Part shown: positions 14,727 through 23,605 of the stretch, in pieces | Layout of the letters: each line of letters opens with the position of its first letter | Position numbering within the stretch: the first letter of the stretch is position 1 | DNA from: Lutibacter sp. | GTDB taxonomy: Bacteria; Bacteroidota; Bacteroidia; Flavobacteriales; Flavobacteriaceae | Reading direction: 5' to 3' | NCBI RefSeq assembly: GCF_030692605.1 | Contig: NZ_JAUYUD010000125.1 | Coordinates: forward strand, 1 to 38,107 | Length of the DNA: 38,107 nucleotides | The notes under the pieces: model-generated | Told to the model about the DNA's origin: nothing | Database searches by the model: none | The model's input: the letters and a program-made list of their open reading frames with translations, nothing else | Translations under genes and position numbers: made by a program

Positions 14727-14753
14727 ATGCAATGAATGCACACAATGCAATAA
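14727..14753 (+). repeat. three tandem 9-bp repeats headed ATGCA (array B)
   Basis: ATGCAATGA, ATGCACACA and ATGCAATAA follow one another at 14727, 14736 and 14745, between the integrase gene and tRNA-Asn. The same period and core word are found at 3717-3743. They are good candidates for arm-type integrase or excisionase sites, or iterons. Confidence 0.65.
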
Positions 14754-14797
14754 AATCAAGTAGAATGGAGTATTTGGTACTGTTTAAAATGAAAAAA

Positions 14798-14819
14798 ACC
14801 ACTCAATTTCTTGAATGGT
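14798..14819 (-). terminator. intrinsic terminator downstream of tRNA-Asn
   Basis: Stem ACCACTCAA (14798-14806) / TTGAATGGT (14811-14819), loop of four, one G-U pair, with T tracts on both strands. On the minus strand it ends the tRNA-Asn transcript 14 bases after the gene. It may be supplied by the element, restoring a terminator after insertion. Confidence 0.65.
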
Positions 14820-14832
14820 TTTATCAAAAAAG

Positions 14833-14906
14833 CTCCCCCTCTTGGACTCGAACCAAGGACCCTCTGATTAACAGTCAGATGCTCTAACCAACTGAGCTAA
14901 GGAGGA
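14833..14906 (-). tRNA. tRNA-Asn (GTT)
   Basis: Read on the minus strand the 74-nt gene folds as a standard cloverleaf: acceptor stem TCCTCCT / AGGGGGA with one G-U pair, discriminator G at 14833, D-arm with AGCTCAGTTGGTTAGAGC, anticodon loop CTGTTAATC with anticodon GTT, and a T-arm with GGTTCGAGTCC. The CCA end is not encoded. Its 3' end faces the integrase, so it is the probable attachment site. Confidence 0.97.
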
Positions 14907-14927
14907 ATTTATTCTCTTTTGCGAGTG

Positions 14928-14957
14928 CAAATATACAAGGTTTTATAATTTTTGCAA
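14928..14957 (-). promoter_or_regulatory. promoter of tRNA-Asn
   Basis: On the minus strand TTG (plus 14955-14957) and TATATTTG (plus 14928-14935) are separated by exactly 19 bases, matching the Bacteroidota housekeeping promoter TTG-N19-TAnnTTTG. The -7 element is 21 bases before the tRNA. Confidence 0.8.
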
Positions 14958-15190
14958 TATTTTTTTAAAAAAAAACTTATGTTTTAGCTTATTTTTATAA
15001 TTACAACTCTAACTTGTTGAAAATTAGATTCTATTTTATTAAATCAGTCTTCTAAAATTATGGTATTTCTAGTATATTAAGAATTTTTGATAACAATTGA
15101 AACATTTCAACGCATATCATCACTATTTTTAATAAATATGTAAAAATTCTAAAAAATCACCTTAACTTAACGTGCTTTTAGTAAAAATTG
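14958..15190. other. intergenic stretch between tRNA-Asn and odhA
   Basis: No gene is seen in this part of the 327-base gap. It holds A/T tracts (a T7/A9 block near 14960-14978) and AT-rich leader sequence. The odhA promoter lies at its right end. Confidence 0.5.
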
Positions 15191-15198
15191 TATTTTTG
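15191..15198 (+). promoter_or_regulatory. candidate -7 element for the odhAB operon
   Basis: TATTTTTG fits the TAnnTTTG consensus and is 36 bases before the odhA start codon. No clear TTG lies 19 bases upstream, so the -33 element is weak or different. Confidence 0.45.
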
Positions 15199-15233
15199 CT
15201 CGTTTAATAAAACATAAGACTACTAACTATAAT

Positions 15234-17969
15234 ATGGATAAATATTCATTTTTAAATGCAGTACATTCAGGCTTTATAGCCGATTTGTATGATACGTATT
15301 TAATAAATCCTGATGCTGTTGAACCAAGTTGGAGAAGTTTTTTTCAAGGGTACGACTTTGCTTCAGAAAAATATTCGCTAACTGAAGATCATTCAATCTT
15401 TGAAGTACCAGAAAATGTTTTAAAGGAATTTAAAGTTATAGATCTTATTAATGGCTATAGAACTCGTGGTCATTTGTTTACCAAAACCAATCCAGTTCGT
15501 GAACGCAGAAAATATACTCCAACACTTGCTATTGAAAACTTTGGATTATCTGAAAAAGATTTAGATACTGTTTTTGATGCTGGTCAAATTATTGGTACAG
15601 GAATAGCCACACTGCGTGAAATTATAAAGCATTTAGAGACTATTTATTGTGATTCTATAGGTGTAGAATATATGTACATCAGAAATCCTGAAGAGATAAA
15701 GTGGATTCAAAAGAAATTAAATAAAAACTCAAATCACCCTGATTATATTAAAGAAACTAAAATTTATATTTTAAAAAAATTAAATCAGGCAGTTACTTTT
15801 GAAAATTTCTTACAAACAAAATATGTTGGACAAAAACGCTTTTCATTAGAAGGTGGAGAAGCTTTAATTCCTGCAATTAGTGCCATTATTTGGAATGCAA
15901 CAGAATATTATGATGTTAAAGAATTTGTATTTGGTATGGCGCATAGAGGCCGATTAAGTACGCTTGTAAATATTTTTAGAAAACCTATTAAAGACCTTTT
16001 TAGCGAATTTGATGGAAAAGATTTTGAAGACGAATCTATTGATGGTGATGTAAAGTACCATTTAGGTTTAACCACAAAAAAAACATTGAAAAACAACAAG
16101 GAACTTATTATGAATTTAGTTCCCAACCCATCACATTTAGAAACAGTTGGGCCAGTTGTTGAGGGAATAGCACGCGCCAAAATTGATAAAACATATGAAG
16201 GAGATAATTCAAAATTAATTCCAATTATTGTTCATGGTGATGCAGCAATTTCTGGTCAAGGTTTAGTTTACGAAGTAACCCAAATGAGTCAATTAAATGG
16301 ATACTCAACAGGGGGAACCATTCATATTGTTATAAATAACCAAATCGGATTTACAACTAATTATTTAGATGGTAGATCTAGTACTTATTGCACCGATGTT
16401 GCAAAGGTAACACTGTCTCCTGTTTTACACGTAAATGCCGATGATGTTGAAGCTGTTGTACACGCTATTGAAATGGCTTTGGCTTTTAGAATGGAGTTCA
16501 AACGAGATATTTTTATAGATTTATTGGGTTATCGAAAATATGGACATAATGAAGGTGACGAACCTCGATTTACGCAACCTAAACTTTACAAAGCTATTGC
16601 TAAACATGAAAATCCTAGAGATATTTATGCTAAAAAATTAATTGATGATGGTGTTATTGACACTCCATTTCTAAATGGAATTATTGATGAGTTTAAAAAC
16701 CTGTTGGAAGAAGAATACGAAGAAGCAAAAAAAATAGAAAAGTCTAAGGTACGAGAGTTTATGGAAGATACTTGGGATGGTTTCACTAGAAGAGGTGAAG
16801 ATGCTATGTTGCTTTCTACAAACACAAAATATCCGATTAAAAAATTAAAAGACATCGCAAAAATTGTATCTACCGTGCCTGCTGGCATTAAATTTTTGCG
16901 AAAAGCTGAAAAAATTCTAAAAGATAGAAACTCAATGGTTTTTGAAACCAATCAAATTGATTGGGGAATGGGAGAAACATTAGCCTATGGCACCTTATTA
17001 CAAGAAGGGTTTGATGTTCGAATTTCTGGACAAGATGTTGAAAGAGGAACTTTTAGCCATAGACACGCTATTTTAAGAGACGAAATCTCTGAAGAACGGA
17101 TTAATTTATTGAATTCCGTAAGTGAAACACAAGGAAAAATGACAATTTATAATTCATTATTGTCTGAATATGGTGTTCTTGGTTTCGATTATGGTTATGC
17201 TATGGCAAACCCTAATGCATTAACTATCTGGGAAGCTCAATTTGGTGATTTTAGCAATGGAGCTCAAATAATTTTTGATCAATATTTATCTGCAGCCGAA
17301 GATAAATGGAAATTGCAAAACGGGATTGTTGTTTTATTACCTCACGGTTATGAAGGACAAGGATCCGAACATTCATCGGCTCGTATGGAACGTTTTTTAC
17401 AAATGTGTGCCTACGATAATATGATTATTGCAGATTGCACAACTCCTGCTAATTTATATCATTTGTTACGCAGACAAATGAAGCGCGATTTCAGAAAACC
17501 ATTAATTGTTTTTACGCCCAAAAGTTTATTACGCCATCCATTAGCTGTTTCAACATTAGAAGACTTTGCAGATGGTGAATTTCAAGAGATTATTGACGAT
17601 ACAATCAATCCTTTAAATGTTACTAAATTGGTGTTTTGTACTGGTAAATTTTATTACGATTTATTAGCTGAACGAACCATATTAGAAAGAAAAGATGTTG
17701 CTTTAATAAGAATAGAGCAACTCTTTCCGCTTCATCTAGAAAAACTACAACAAGTAATTAAAAAGTATCCAAATGCAACCAATTATATTTGGACTCAGGA
17801 AGAGCCAGGAAATATGGGCGCAGCAAGTTTTATAATGCAACGTTTTAATTTTGTTAAATTAGACATTATTTCTCAACCTTATCATGCGGTACCAGCTCCT
17901 GGTTCTGCGGCAAGATTTAAGGCTAGGCACCAAAACGTTATAAATAGAGTATTTAACACAACTAACTAA
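15234..17969 (+). CDS. odhA: 2-oxoglutarate dehydrogenase E1 component
   Basis: Thiamine-diphosphate enzyme that decarboxylates 2-oxoglutarate and passes the succinyl group to E2, in the TCA cycle. Seen: N-terminal docking helix with [33 protein letters not shown] near 232, the thiamine-diphosphate segment GDAAISGQG with INNQIGFTT at about 335-373, [17 protein letters not shown] near 434, and [11 protein letters not shown] near 607. Length 911 aa is usual for this family. The E2 gene follows 59 bases downstream. E3 (lipoamide dehydrogenase) is not in the window. Confidence 0.97.
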   Translation: MDKYSFLNAVHSGFIADLYDTYLINPDAVEPSWRSFFQGYDFASEKYSLTEDHSIFEVPENVLKEFKVIDLINGYRTRGHLFTKTNPVRERRKYTPTLAIENFGLSEKDLDTVFDAGQIIGTGIATLREIIKHLETIYCDSIGVEYMYIRNPEEIKWIQKKLNKNSNHPDYIKETKIYILKKLNQAVTFENFLQTKYVGQKRFSLEGGEALIPAISAIIWNATEYYDVKEFVFGMAHRGRLSTLVNIFRKPIKDLFSEFDGKDFEDESIDGDVKYHLGLTTKKTLKNNKELIMNLVPNPSHLETVGPVVEGIARAKIDKTYEGDNSKLIPIIVHGDAAISGQGLVYEVTQMSQLNGYSTGGTIHIVINNQIGFTTNYLDGRSSTYCTDVAKVTLSPVLHVNADDVEAVVHAIEMALAFRMEFKRDIFIDLLGYRKYGHNEGDEPRFTQPKLYKAIAKHENPRDIYAKKLIDDGVIDTPFLNGIIDEFKNLLEEEYEEAKKIEKSKVREFMEDTWDGFTRRGEDAMLLSTNTKYPIKKLKDIAKIVSTVPAGIKFLRKAEKILKDRNSMVFETNQIDWGMGETLAYGTLLQEGFDVRISGQDVERGTFSHRHAILRDEISEERINLLNSVSETQGKMTIYNSLLSEYGVLGFDYGYAMANPNALTIWEAQFGDFSNGAQIIFDQYLSAAEDKWKLQNGIVVLLPHGYEGQGSEHSSARMERFLQMCAYDNMIIADCTTPANLYHLLRRQMKRDFRKPLIVFTPKSLLRHPLAVSTLEDFADGEFQEIIDDTINPLNVTKLVFCTGKFYYDLLAERTILERKDVALIRIEQLFPLHLEKLQQVIKKYPNATNYIWTQEEPGNMGAASFIMQRFNFVKLDIISQPYHAVPAPGSAARFKARHQNVINRVFNTTN

Positions 17970-18028
17970 AGAAACTTTATCCATTATATTACAATGGATT
18001 TAGAAAAAATAGACTAAAAAATAGTACG

Positions 18029-19255
18029 ATGATTTTAGAAATGAAAGTCCCATCTCCGGGAGAATCTATTACAGAAGTAGAAATTGCAGCTTGGCTTGTA
18101 AAAGATGGTGATTATGTAGAAAAAGACCAACCAATTGCTGAAGTTGATTCAGACAAAGCAACTTTGGAATTACCCGCAGAAGAAAGTGGTATTATTACTT
18201 TAAAGGCTGAAGAAGGTGATGCTGTAGCTGTTGGCGCTATTGTTTGCTTAATTGATATGGATGCCAAAAAACCTGTTGGCAGTGAACAGTCTTCAGTAAA
18301 CAGTGAAAAAGCTTCAGAAAAGATTGAAGAAAAGCAAGCTGAAAAACCTATTGCGTCAAGTGTTGTTGAGAAAACCTACGCAAGTGGCGCAGCTTCCCCT
18401 GCGGCAAAGAAAATATTGACCGAAAAGGGAATTGTTCCATCAGAAATTAAAGGAACAGGTCGTGATGGTAGAATTACAAAAGATGATGCGGTAAAAGCAG
18501 TTCCAAGTATGGGATCTTCTGCTGGTGAAAAACGAAATTCTGAAAAAATAAAACTTTCAATGCTTCGTAGAAAAGTAGCGGAAAGATTGGTTTCCGTTAA
18601 AAATGAAACTGCGATGCTTACTACTTTTAATGAAGTAGATATGAAACCGATTTTCGATTTACGCAATGAATACAAAGAAGAATTCAAAGCTAAACACAAC
18701 GTTGGTTTAGGATTTATGAGCTTCTTTACTTTAGCCGTTGTACGAGCATTAAAAATGTATCCTGATGTAAATTCTATGATGGATGGGGATTATAAAATAG
18801 CGCATGATTTTCAAGATATTTCAATAGCGGTTTCGGGACCAAAAGGATTAATGGTTCCTGTAATTAGAAATGCTGAAAATTTAACTTTTAAAGGCGTTGA
18901 AAACGAAGTGAAACGTTTGGCTATTAGAGCTCGTGACGGTCAAATTACGATTGATGAAATGACTGGAGGCACTTTTACAATTACCAATGGTGGTGTTTTT
19001 GGCTCCATGTTATCTACACCAATAATTAACCCTCCTCAAAGTGGTATTTTAGGAATGCACAATATTGTTGAAAGACCAGTTGCTATTAATGGAGAAGTGG
19101 TAATTAGACCTATTATGTATGTTGCCTTGTCTTATGATCATAGAATAATTGACGGACGAGAATCTGTCGGTTTTTTAGTTGCTGTAAAAGAAGCATTGGA
19201 AAATCCAATAGAAATTTTAATGGATAACAATCCTAAAAAAGCATTGGAATTATAA
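18029..19255 (+). CDS. odhB: dihydrolipoyllysine-residue succinyltransferase (E2 of 2-oxoglutarate dehydrogenase)
   Basis: E2 core of the complex, moving the succinyl group from lipoate to CoA. Domains: lipoyl domain 1-77 with lipoyl-lysine K43 in [10 protein letters not shown]; a flexible acidic linker (80-118); peripheral-subunit binding domain about 122-157 ([24 protein letters not shown]); catalytic domain about 170-408 with the active-site motif DHRIIDG at 370-376 (His371, Asp375). Length 408 aa is normal for one lipoyl domain. It directly follows the E1 gene and ends at a strong hairpin. Confidence 0.97.
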   Translation: MILEMKVPSPGESITEVEIAAWLVKDGDYVEKDQPIAEVDSDKATLELPAEESGIITLKAEEGDAVAVGAIVCLIDMDAKKPVGSEQSSVNSEKASEKIEEKQAEKPIASSVVEKTYASGAASPAAKKILTEKGIVPSEIKGTGRDGRITKDDAVKAVPSMGSSAGEKRNSEKIKLSMLRRKVAERLVSVKNETAMLTTFNEVDMKPIFDLRNEYKEEFKAKHNVGLGFMSFFTLAVVRALKMYPDVNSMMDGDYKIAHDFQDISIAVSGPKGLMVPVIRNAENLTFKGVENEVKRLAIRARDGQITIDEMTGGTFTITNGGVFGSMLSTPIINPPQSGILGMHNIVERPVAINGEVVIRPIMYVALSYDHRIIDGRESVGFLVAVKEALENPIEILMDNNPKKALEL

Positions 19256-19272
19256 CATTTCCAAATTAAAAC

Positions 19273-19312
19273 AGGCTGTTTGAAGGGTGAAATTTCACCT
19301 TTTAAACAGCCT
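19273..19312. terminator. long hairpin terminator after odhB
   Basis: Outer stem AGGCTGTTT / AAACAGCCT and inner stem GGTGAAATTTCACC form a 40-base hairpin between odhB and the convergent outer-membrane protein gene. It probably ends transcription from both sides. Confidence 0.8.
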
Positions 19313-19333
19313 TTGTATTAAACTTAAAAGTCT

Positions 19334-20398
19334 TTATTCCATATCAAATCGTACTCCTAAAGATATATTGTTTTGTTCTATTGTTTGATTCTTAAAAATT
19401 GGTGACAAATCATATTTTATATACAAAGCAGTAGTATTAAAAGCAATATATGAACTTAAACCATACACTAAGTCACTCGTGTTATAATCTTTTTTAAATT
19501 TGTCTTTTACGCTATCGCCATCAAGAGTGTATTTTAATTTTTGACGTGTGCCAATATTAAATCCTGCATAGCCTCCAAGTCCTATTTTAAACTGTTTAGA
19601 AGTGCTATATCTAAAATAATTATCTTTTTCTATCTTTTTTGAAGGACCAAATTCAAAATGAATTGGAATTACTAAATTGGTAATACTTAATTTTGATTTT
19701 TTTAAATCGGATGAAAAGAGTTCGAGTGTTGTTTGGTTTCCATTTTCAACAAAATAACGATTATCAGTAGGTTTTAATCCATTTATATGAAGAGATACTC
19801 CATATTTTAAGCGCATAAAATTTGATTCATTAAACACTCTTGTTTTCCAAGCCCAGCCAAGTTCAAAAAATCGAGAGCCCCCAAATTCATAGGGTGAATT
19901 ATCTAATTTTTCACCATCAATAATAGCATTATTTAATCCGACTGCTATAACCATTTCACTTAAAGTTCTTCTGTCATATTTAATTGGTTCATTATTTCCT
20001 TTAATTTTAAGACCAACATAACTTCCTTTTTTTCCACCAATACTCAAACCTGCCACCGAAAATTCTCCATCATTGTCTAAATAACCATCGTCATTGCGTT
20101 CTAAAAGAGCTATTTTATGATCAATAATCGAAGTTCTATTTTCAATATTTAACGCTCTTTTTTTTGCTGCATCTAGTTTTAATTCATCCGCTTTTTCTTG
20201 TGTAATTTCTCCTTTTTCTAAACGTTGTATAATAAATTCTACTTCTGTTTTTAAAAAATCACGTTCTTCAATTTTTATTGCTTCTTTTTGCTCAGTTAAA
20301 ATTTTAATTCTATTACTATTATTACCGGTTTGGGCATTTAGCATATGTGTGCTTATAATTATTGCAATAAGCGCTATGTATTTAGTTGTATTTCGCAT
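19334..20398 (-). CDS. outer-membrane beta-barrel protein with N-terminal coiled coil
   Basis: Exported protein, 354 aa: signal peptide MRNTTKYIALIAIIISTHMLNAQ; a highly charged helical region at about 27-95 (KTEVEFIIQRLEKGEITQEKADELKLDAAKK) that is probably a coiled coil; a short acidic NDDGYLDNDGEF; and a C-terminal part with alternating strands ending in the aromatic-type VRFDME, as in outer-membrane barrels. Cargo or partner unknown. It is the last gene of a unit with an ECF sigma factor, so it may be the target of a surface-stress response. It ends opposite the odhB terminator. Confidence 0.75.
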   Translation of the reverse strand: MRNTTKYIALIAIIISTHMLNAQTGNNSNRIKILTEQKEAIKIEERDFLKTEVEFIIQRLEKGEITQEKADELKLDAAKKRALNIENRTSIIDHKIALLERNDDGYLDNDGEFSVAGLSIGGKKGSYVGLKIKGNNEPIKYDRRTLSEMVIAVGLNNAIIDGEKLDNSPYEFGGSRFFELGWAWKTRVFNESNFMRLKYGVSLHINGLKPTDNRYFVENGNQTTLELFSSDLKKSKLSITNLVIPIHFEFGPSKKIEKDNYFRYSTSKQFKIGLGGYAGFNIGTRQKLKYTLDGDSVKDKFKKDYNTSDLVYGLSSYIAFNTTALYIKYDLSPIFKNQTIEQNNISLGVRFDME

Positions 20399-20427
20399 GA
20401 TAATTTTTTTTATTTATTATTAATTAT

Positions 20428-21186
20428 TCAATCATTACGTTGAGAAACTGCAGTTATCATTGTATCGTAATTTATTTTTAATGCTTCTAAAAACTTTACT
20501 CGAAACGATTTATCCAAATCAACTTCAACGTCTTGAAGTAATAGATTTGCATCAACCATTTTGGTGTTGTCAATATATATTTTACTAAGTGCTATTTCTT
20601 TTTGAGCCTTAATTAAAAGTGTTTCAATTTCTGCAGCACTAACTGTATGTTTTTTAGTTTTTAAATTTTTAATTTCAGTTAACATCTCTGCAATTTTCTG
20701 CTCTTCAAAAGATAATTGATTTAACCTTTCTTGATTTACAGCAATTTCAATTAGCATACTTAAGTTGTCCTTTTCACTATTTTGATTATGAATATCGGTA
20801 GCTTTTATAGAAGCAAATTGTTCTTTTTTTGTATTATTACTATTGCTTTTTTTAGTTGAAATTTCACTTGCTATGGCCGTATTAGATACTTTTTTAGGTT
20901 TAAAATTTTCTTCATTGGTTTTTTTAATTCCTTCATTTTTATCAGTTTTTGTTGTAACAATTATAGGTGTTTCCATTTCAATTTTATTATTAATGAATAT
21001 TGGAACCACTAACAAAATACCAACAATACTTGCAGCAATACCTATAAACCAATAAAACGAATTACTTTTTTTAGTTTCAATAGTTGATAATCTACTCTCT
21101 AATTTATCCCATGCGTTCGCCGATGGATTTATAGTTCTATTTTCAAGTTTCTTTTTTATGTCTTTTTCAAATTTATGAAGTGCCAT
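20428..21186 (-). CDS. one-TM protein, possible anti-sigma factor
   Basis: A 252-aa protein with a cytoplasmic, conserved-looking N-terminus (LHKFEKDIKKKLENRTINPSANAWDKLESRL), one membrane helix at about 42-64 (FYWFIGIAASIVGILLVVPIFI) and a long, lysine-rich periplasmic part with helical stretches. This layout and the 14-base overlap with an upstream ECF sigma gene suggest an anti-sigma factor, although no classic zinc motif is present. Sequestration of the sigma factor is inferred. Confidence 0.6.
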   Translation of the reverse strand: MALHKFEKDIKKKLENRTINPSANAWDKLESRLSTIETKKSNSFYWFIGIAASIVGILLVVPIFINNKIEMETPIIVTTKTDKNEGIKKTNEENFKPKKVSNTAIASEISTKKSNSNNTKKEQFASIKATDIHNQNSEKDNLSMLIEIAVNQERLNQLSFEEQKIAEMLTEIKNLKTKKHTVSAAEIETLLIKAQKEIALSKIYIDNTKMVDANLLLQDVEVDLDKSFRVKFLEALKINYDTMITAVSQRND

Positions 21187-21736
21187 AATTTGTCTTATTT
21201 TGTTTAATAATTTTTTGTTGAAGCATTTTTCTTGCTTTAAATAATTGTGATTTTGAGGTGCCTTCAGAAATATTTAACATGGTAGCAATCTCTTGATGTT
21301 TGTATCCTTCAATTGCATACATAACAAAAATTATTCTATAGCCATCTGGAAGCGAATCAATAAAATATTGTATTTGAGCAACGTCCATTTCACAATTAAT
21401 AGTATCAGTCACATCACTTTGAATTTCTTTATCTGTAACCACAAATTCAATATTCTTTTGTTTTCTTAAAAAAGAAATTGATTCTCGTACCATAATCCTA
21501 CGAATCCATCCTTCAAAACTTCCATTATTTTGAAAGTTTTTTAAATTAGAAAACACTTTGAAAAAACCGTTTAGCATTGCTTCTTCAGCAAATTGCATAT
21601 CTTTAATATAATACCTACAAACACTTAACATTTTTGGAGAATGCAACTTAAACAACATATGTTGTGCTTCGCGATTATTTTGAATAGCTTTTTTTATAAG
21701 CTTTTCATCGTTTTTAAAAAGTTGAATAATTTTCAA
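21173..21736 (-). CDS. ECF-family RNA polymerase sigma factor
   Basis: A 187-aa sigma-70 family protein with region 2 at about 25-95 (AQHMLFKLHSPKMLSVCRYY, AEEAMLNGFFKVFSNLKNF, WIRRIMVRESISFLRK) and region 4 at about 125-178 (LPDGYRIIFVMYAIEGYKHQEIATMLNIS, SKSQLFKARKML). It overlaps the downstream one-TM gene by 14 bases. A matching ECF promoter lies 30 bases upstream, so it probably controls its own operon. Confidence 0.92.
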   Translation of the reverse strand: MKIIQLFKNDEKLIKKAIQNNREAQHMLFKLHSPKMLSVCRYYIKDMQFAEEAMLNGFFKVFSNLKNFQNNGSFEGWIRRIMVRESISFLRKQKNIEFVVTDKEIQSDVTDTINCEMDVAQIQYFIDSLPDGYRIIFVMYAIEGYKHQEIATMLNISEGTSKSQLFKARKMLQQKIIKQNKTNYGTS

Positions 21737-21765
21737 AAGGTTAATGATTTTCTAATCTATTTATA

Positions 21766-21793
21766 TAGACGCAAATTTTATGCAAAAGGTTGC
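21766..21793 (-). promoter_or_regulatory. ECF-type autoregulatory promoter
   Basis: On the minus strand GCAACC (plus 21788-21793) and CGTCTA (plus 21766-21771) are 16 bases apart. AAC at -35 and CGTC at -10 are the general signature of ECF-sigma promoters. The -10 element is 30 bases before the sigma-factor start. I see no second good match elsewhere in the window. Confidence 0.65.
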
Positions 21794-21867
21794 CTGAATA
21801 TAATTTTTATGAACAATTATTTTGTAATTGATGAAATGGTAAACTAAAAAATGGGGTCAGAAAATAA

Positions 21868-22320
21868 TTAATGTTTATAAACGAGTTTCTTTAAATACAA
21901 ACACTGTTGTTTATAATCAATAATTGCTTCTCCTTTTTCTAATATATCTGCTCCAATAATTCCATGAACTGTTCTTGAACTATGCTCAATTAATGCAGCA
22001 TTAACATGATTTAAATCTAGAAGAACAATAGAAAATTGATTAAAAGTCCACTCGTTTATTTCTAACAAATTCCTATTTGCGATTTTTGTTTCCATGCCAA
22101 TAGCCCCTGCCCCTGCAGCTTTTGTTTCAGAGTCTTTTACTTCGAGTTTAAACTTCTTGGATTTTTGGGTGTCTAAACAAGAATTAGAAGCTCCTGTATC
22201 TACAATAAAACGACCTTTAACTCCATTTATAATTGCTCCTAATACAAAATGATTGGTTTCAATTCTTTTAAGTTTTATTTTAACAAAACCCTTTCTTTTA
22301 AGAATCTGATTTAAATACAT
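21868..22320 (-). CDS. retropepsin-like aspartic protease
   Basis: A 150-aa single-domain clan AA protease. Seen: the active-site motif DTGAS at 41-45 in GRFIVDTGASNSCLD, and a C-terminal segment with VHGIIGADILEKGEAIIDY, which is the usual second conserved part (GIIGADIL) of these proteins. Such small proteases act as homodimers. No signal peptide is evident, so a cytoplasmic place is likely. The target protein is unknown. Confidence 0.85.
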   Translation of the reverse strand: MYLNQILKRKGFVKIKLKRIETNHFVLGAIINGVKGRFIVDTGASNSCLDTQKSKKFKLEVKDSETKAAGAGAIGMETKIANRNLLEINEWTFNQFSIVLLDLNHVNAALIEHSSRTVHGIIGADILEKGEAIIDYKQQCLYLKKLVYKH

Positions 22321-22410
22321 TTTTTTTAATTTAAAGTAAATCTAATACTATTTATCATAAAATAAATCGTTTATCCATAAAGGTGAATAACCTTGTTTTT
22401 TTTCAAAAAA

Positions 22411-22435
22411 AAACTGCCTCTTTAGAAGGCAGTTT
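22411..22435 (-). terminator. intrinsic terminator of the tonB gene
   Basis: Stem AAACTGCCT (22411-22419) / AGGCAGTTT (22427-22435), loop of seven. Read on the minus strand it is followed by a run of T residues (plus A run 22405-22411). It lies just after the stop of the TonB gene. Confidence 0.75.
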
Positions 22436-22454
22436 TACATATAATTTTTAACTA

Positions 22455-23174
22455 TTACTCAACTTTAAAAGCAATTGGTAAACTGTATTTTACACCTACT
22501 GCACGTCCCCGTTGTTTACCTGGAGTCATTTTTGGTAAAGAGGATACTACTCTAATCGCTTCATCCTCTAATCTCTTATGAGGAGCTCTAGCTTGAATGT
22601 CTGTGATATCTCCATTTTTATCAATTTTAAACATAACAATAATACGTTTAACACCTGGGGCTAATCCTAAATCAGATGCCAATTCAGAATTAAACTTTCT
22701 ACTTACGTGCTTTGTTATACTTTCTTGTAAACATTCTCTTAATTGATCTTTATTTCCTTTACAACCTGGGTAAACTGGAACATCTTCAATAATTGCAAAA
22801 GGAACATCTTCAATAACGTCTTCTTCAACTCTTACATCTTTAATTCTATCAACCTTCACTGCTTGCTTTTCATCAGACTCTGTAGACTCAATAATGGTTT
22901 CTTCAACCTGTTTTTCGTCCTCAACTACTTTTATAACATCTGGTGCTGGTGGTGGTGGTGCTTGTTGCTCAGGTGGTTTAATTTGTTCTATTTCAATAAC
23001 CTGCTCATCATCTTGCATATTATAACTAGCAGGACCAAGATCAGCTATCACCCTGTCATAGGTTTTTTTCTCAATGGCTAAATAAACTACCAATAGCGCT
23101 AATACTAACCCTAATTGCATAAATAACTTGCTGTAGTTTTCTAAATTTGCTTTTGAACTTTTTTTAACTTGCAT
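22455..23174 (-). CDS. tonB: energy transducer TonB-like protein
   Basis: Inner-membrane protein passing energy to outer-membrane receptors. Seen: a short N-terminal cytoplasmic segment, membrane helix at about 18-36 (LFMQLGLVLALLVVYLAIE), a proline-rich stretch near 66-80 (PPEQQAPPPPAPD), an acidic linker, and a C-terminal TonB domain at about 130-239 with YPGCKG and IIVMFKIDKNGDI. It lies 71 bases downstream of the vanZ-like gene. The partners ExbB and ExbD are not in the window. Confidence 0.92.
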   Translation of the reverse strand: MQVKKSSKANLENYSKLFMQLGLVLALLVVYLAIEKKTYDRVIADLGPASYNMQDDEQVIEIEQIKPPEQQAPPPPAPDVIKVVEDEKQVEETIIESTESDEKQAVKVDRIKDVRVEEDVIEDVPFAIIEDVPVYPGCKGNKDQLRECLQESITKHVSRKFNSELASDLGLAPGVKRIIVMFKIDKNGDITDIQARAPHKRLEDEAIRVVSSLPKMTPGKQRGRAVGVKYSLPIAFKVE

Positions 23175-23245
23175 CTGTAAAATTTTTATAGGTTGCTAAT
23201 TTAATAATTTTCTTATATTATACAAGCATATTTTTTAGAATGACC

Positions 23246-23605
23246 TTAATTTCTTTTGTAAAAATATTGAAATGCCAAAAATGCCAGAATTATTCCCACA
23301 AAATTGGCAACAATATCTAAAAAATCAAACTGCCTTAATGTAGTGAGTGTTCCTTGAAAAACTTCAATAATTATGCCAAAAGAAAAAACTAAGGTTGTAA
23401 TGAACAACCTTAGTTTTTTTGTATTAATTTTTAAATTAAACGACAAAAACCATAAACTTGTAAGCATAAAATAAGCCACAACATGTATTAATTTATCGCT
23501 CCACTTAAATTCAATATTAGCAATATTATCTAATGGAATTATACTTCCAATGATAATAACAACTGTTAGAAATAGCGCTAGATATAAAAACCCTTTATGC
23601 CCCAA
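23246..23605 (-). CDS. VanZ-family membrane protein
   Basis: A 119-aa membrane protein with four hydrophobic helices: [52 protein letters not shown] and [11 protein letters not shown]. The segments [12 protein letters not shown] and IIIEVFQ are typical of VanZ-like proteins. The function is not established. Its start overlaps the end of gcvH by 11 bases. A perfect 16-bp hairpin with T tracts lies inside the coding region at 23383-23419. Confidence 0.82.
   Translation of the reverse strand: MGHKGFLYLALFLTVVIIIGSIIPLDNIANIEFKWSDKLIHVVAYFMLTSLWFLSFNLKINTKKLRLFITTLVFSFGIIIEVFQGTLTTLRQFDFLDIVANFVGIILAFLAFQYFYKRN
23383..23419. terminator. perfect 16-bp hairpin with T tracts inside the vanZ-like gene
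   Basis: Left arm AAAAAACTAAGGTTGT (23383-23398), loop AATGA, right arm 23404-23419 as its exact reverse complement. The T tracts on both strands (plus 23414-23420; minus from 23383-23388) make it look like a bidirectional intrinsic terminator, but it is in the coding sequence. It encodes [11 protein letters not shown] in the protein. Confidence 0.6.

Larger units (their letters stand above)
1..14832. mobile_element. integrated genetic element (right part) abutting tRNA-Asn
   Basis: Seen: a tyrosine integrase lies next to the 3' end of a tRNA-Asn gene, and the DNA to its left carries RepA-like ATPases, a homing-type endonuclease, a phage-like recombination module, a restriction endonuclease, small regulators and many genes of unknown function, whereas core genes start right of the tRNA. 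Known: tyrosine integrases often use tRNA 3' ends as target sites. Inferred: this is an integrative or mobilizable element whose left end is outside the window, because I found no second copy of the tRNA 3' segment in 1-14,800. No relaxase or conjugation genes are visible here. Confidence 0.75.

Noticed and set aside
14833-14906. tRNA-Asn 3' end as a direct-repeat attachment site within the window
   Set aside because: No second copy of the segment was found in the first 14.8 kb, so the left attachment site cannot be marked.
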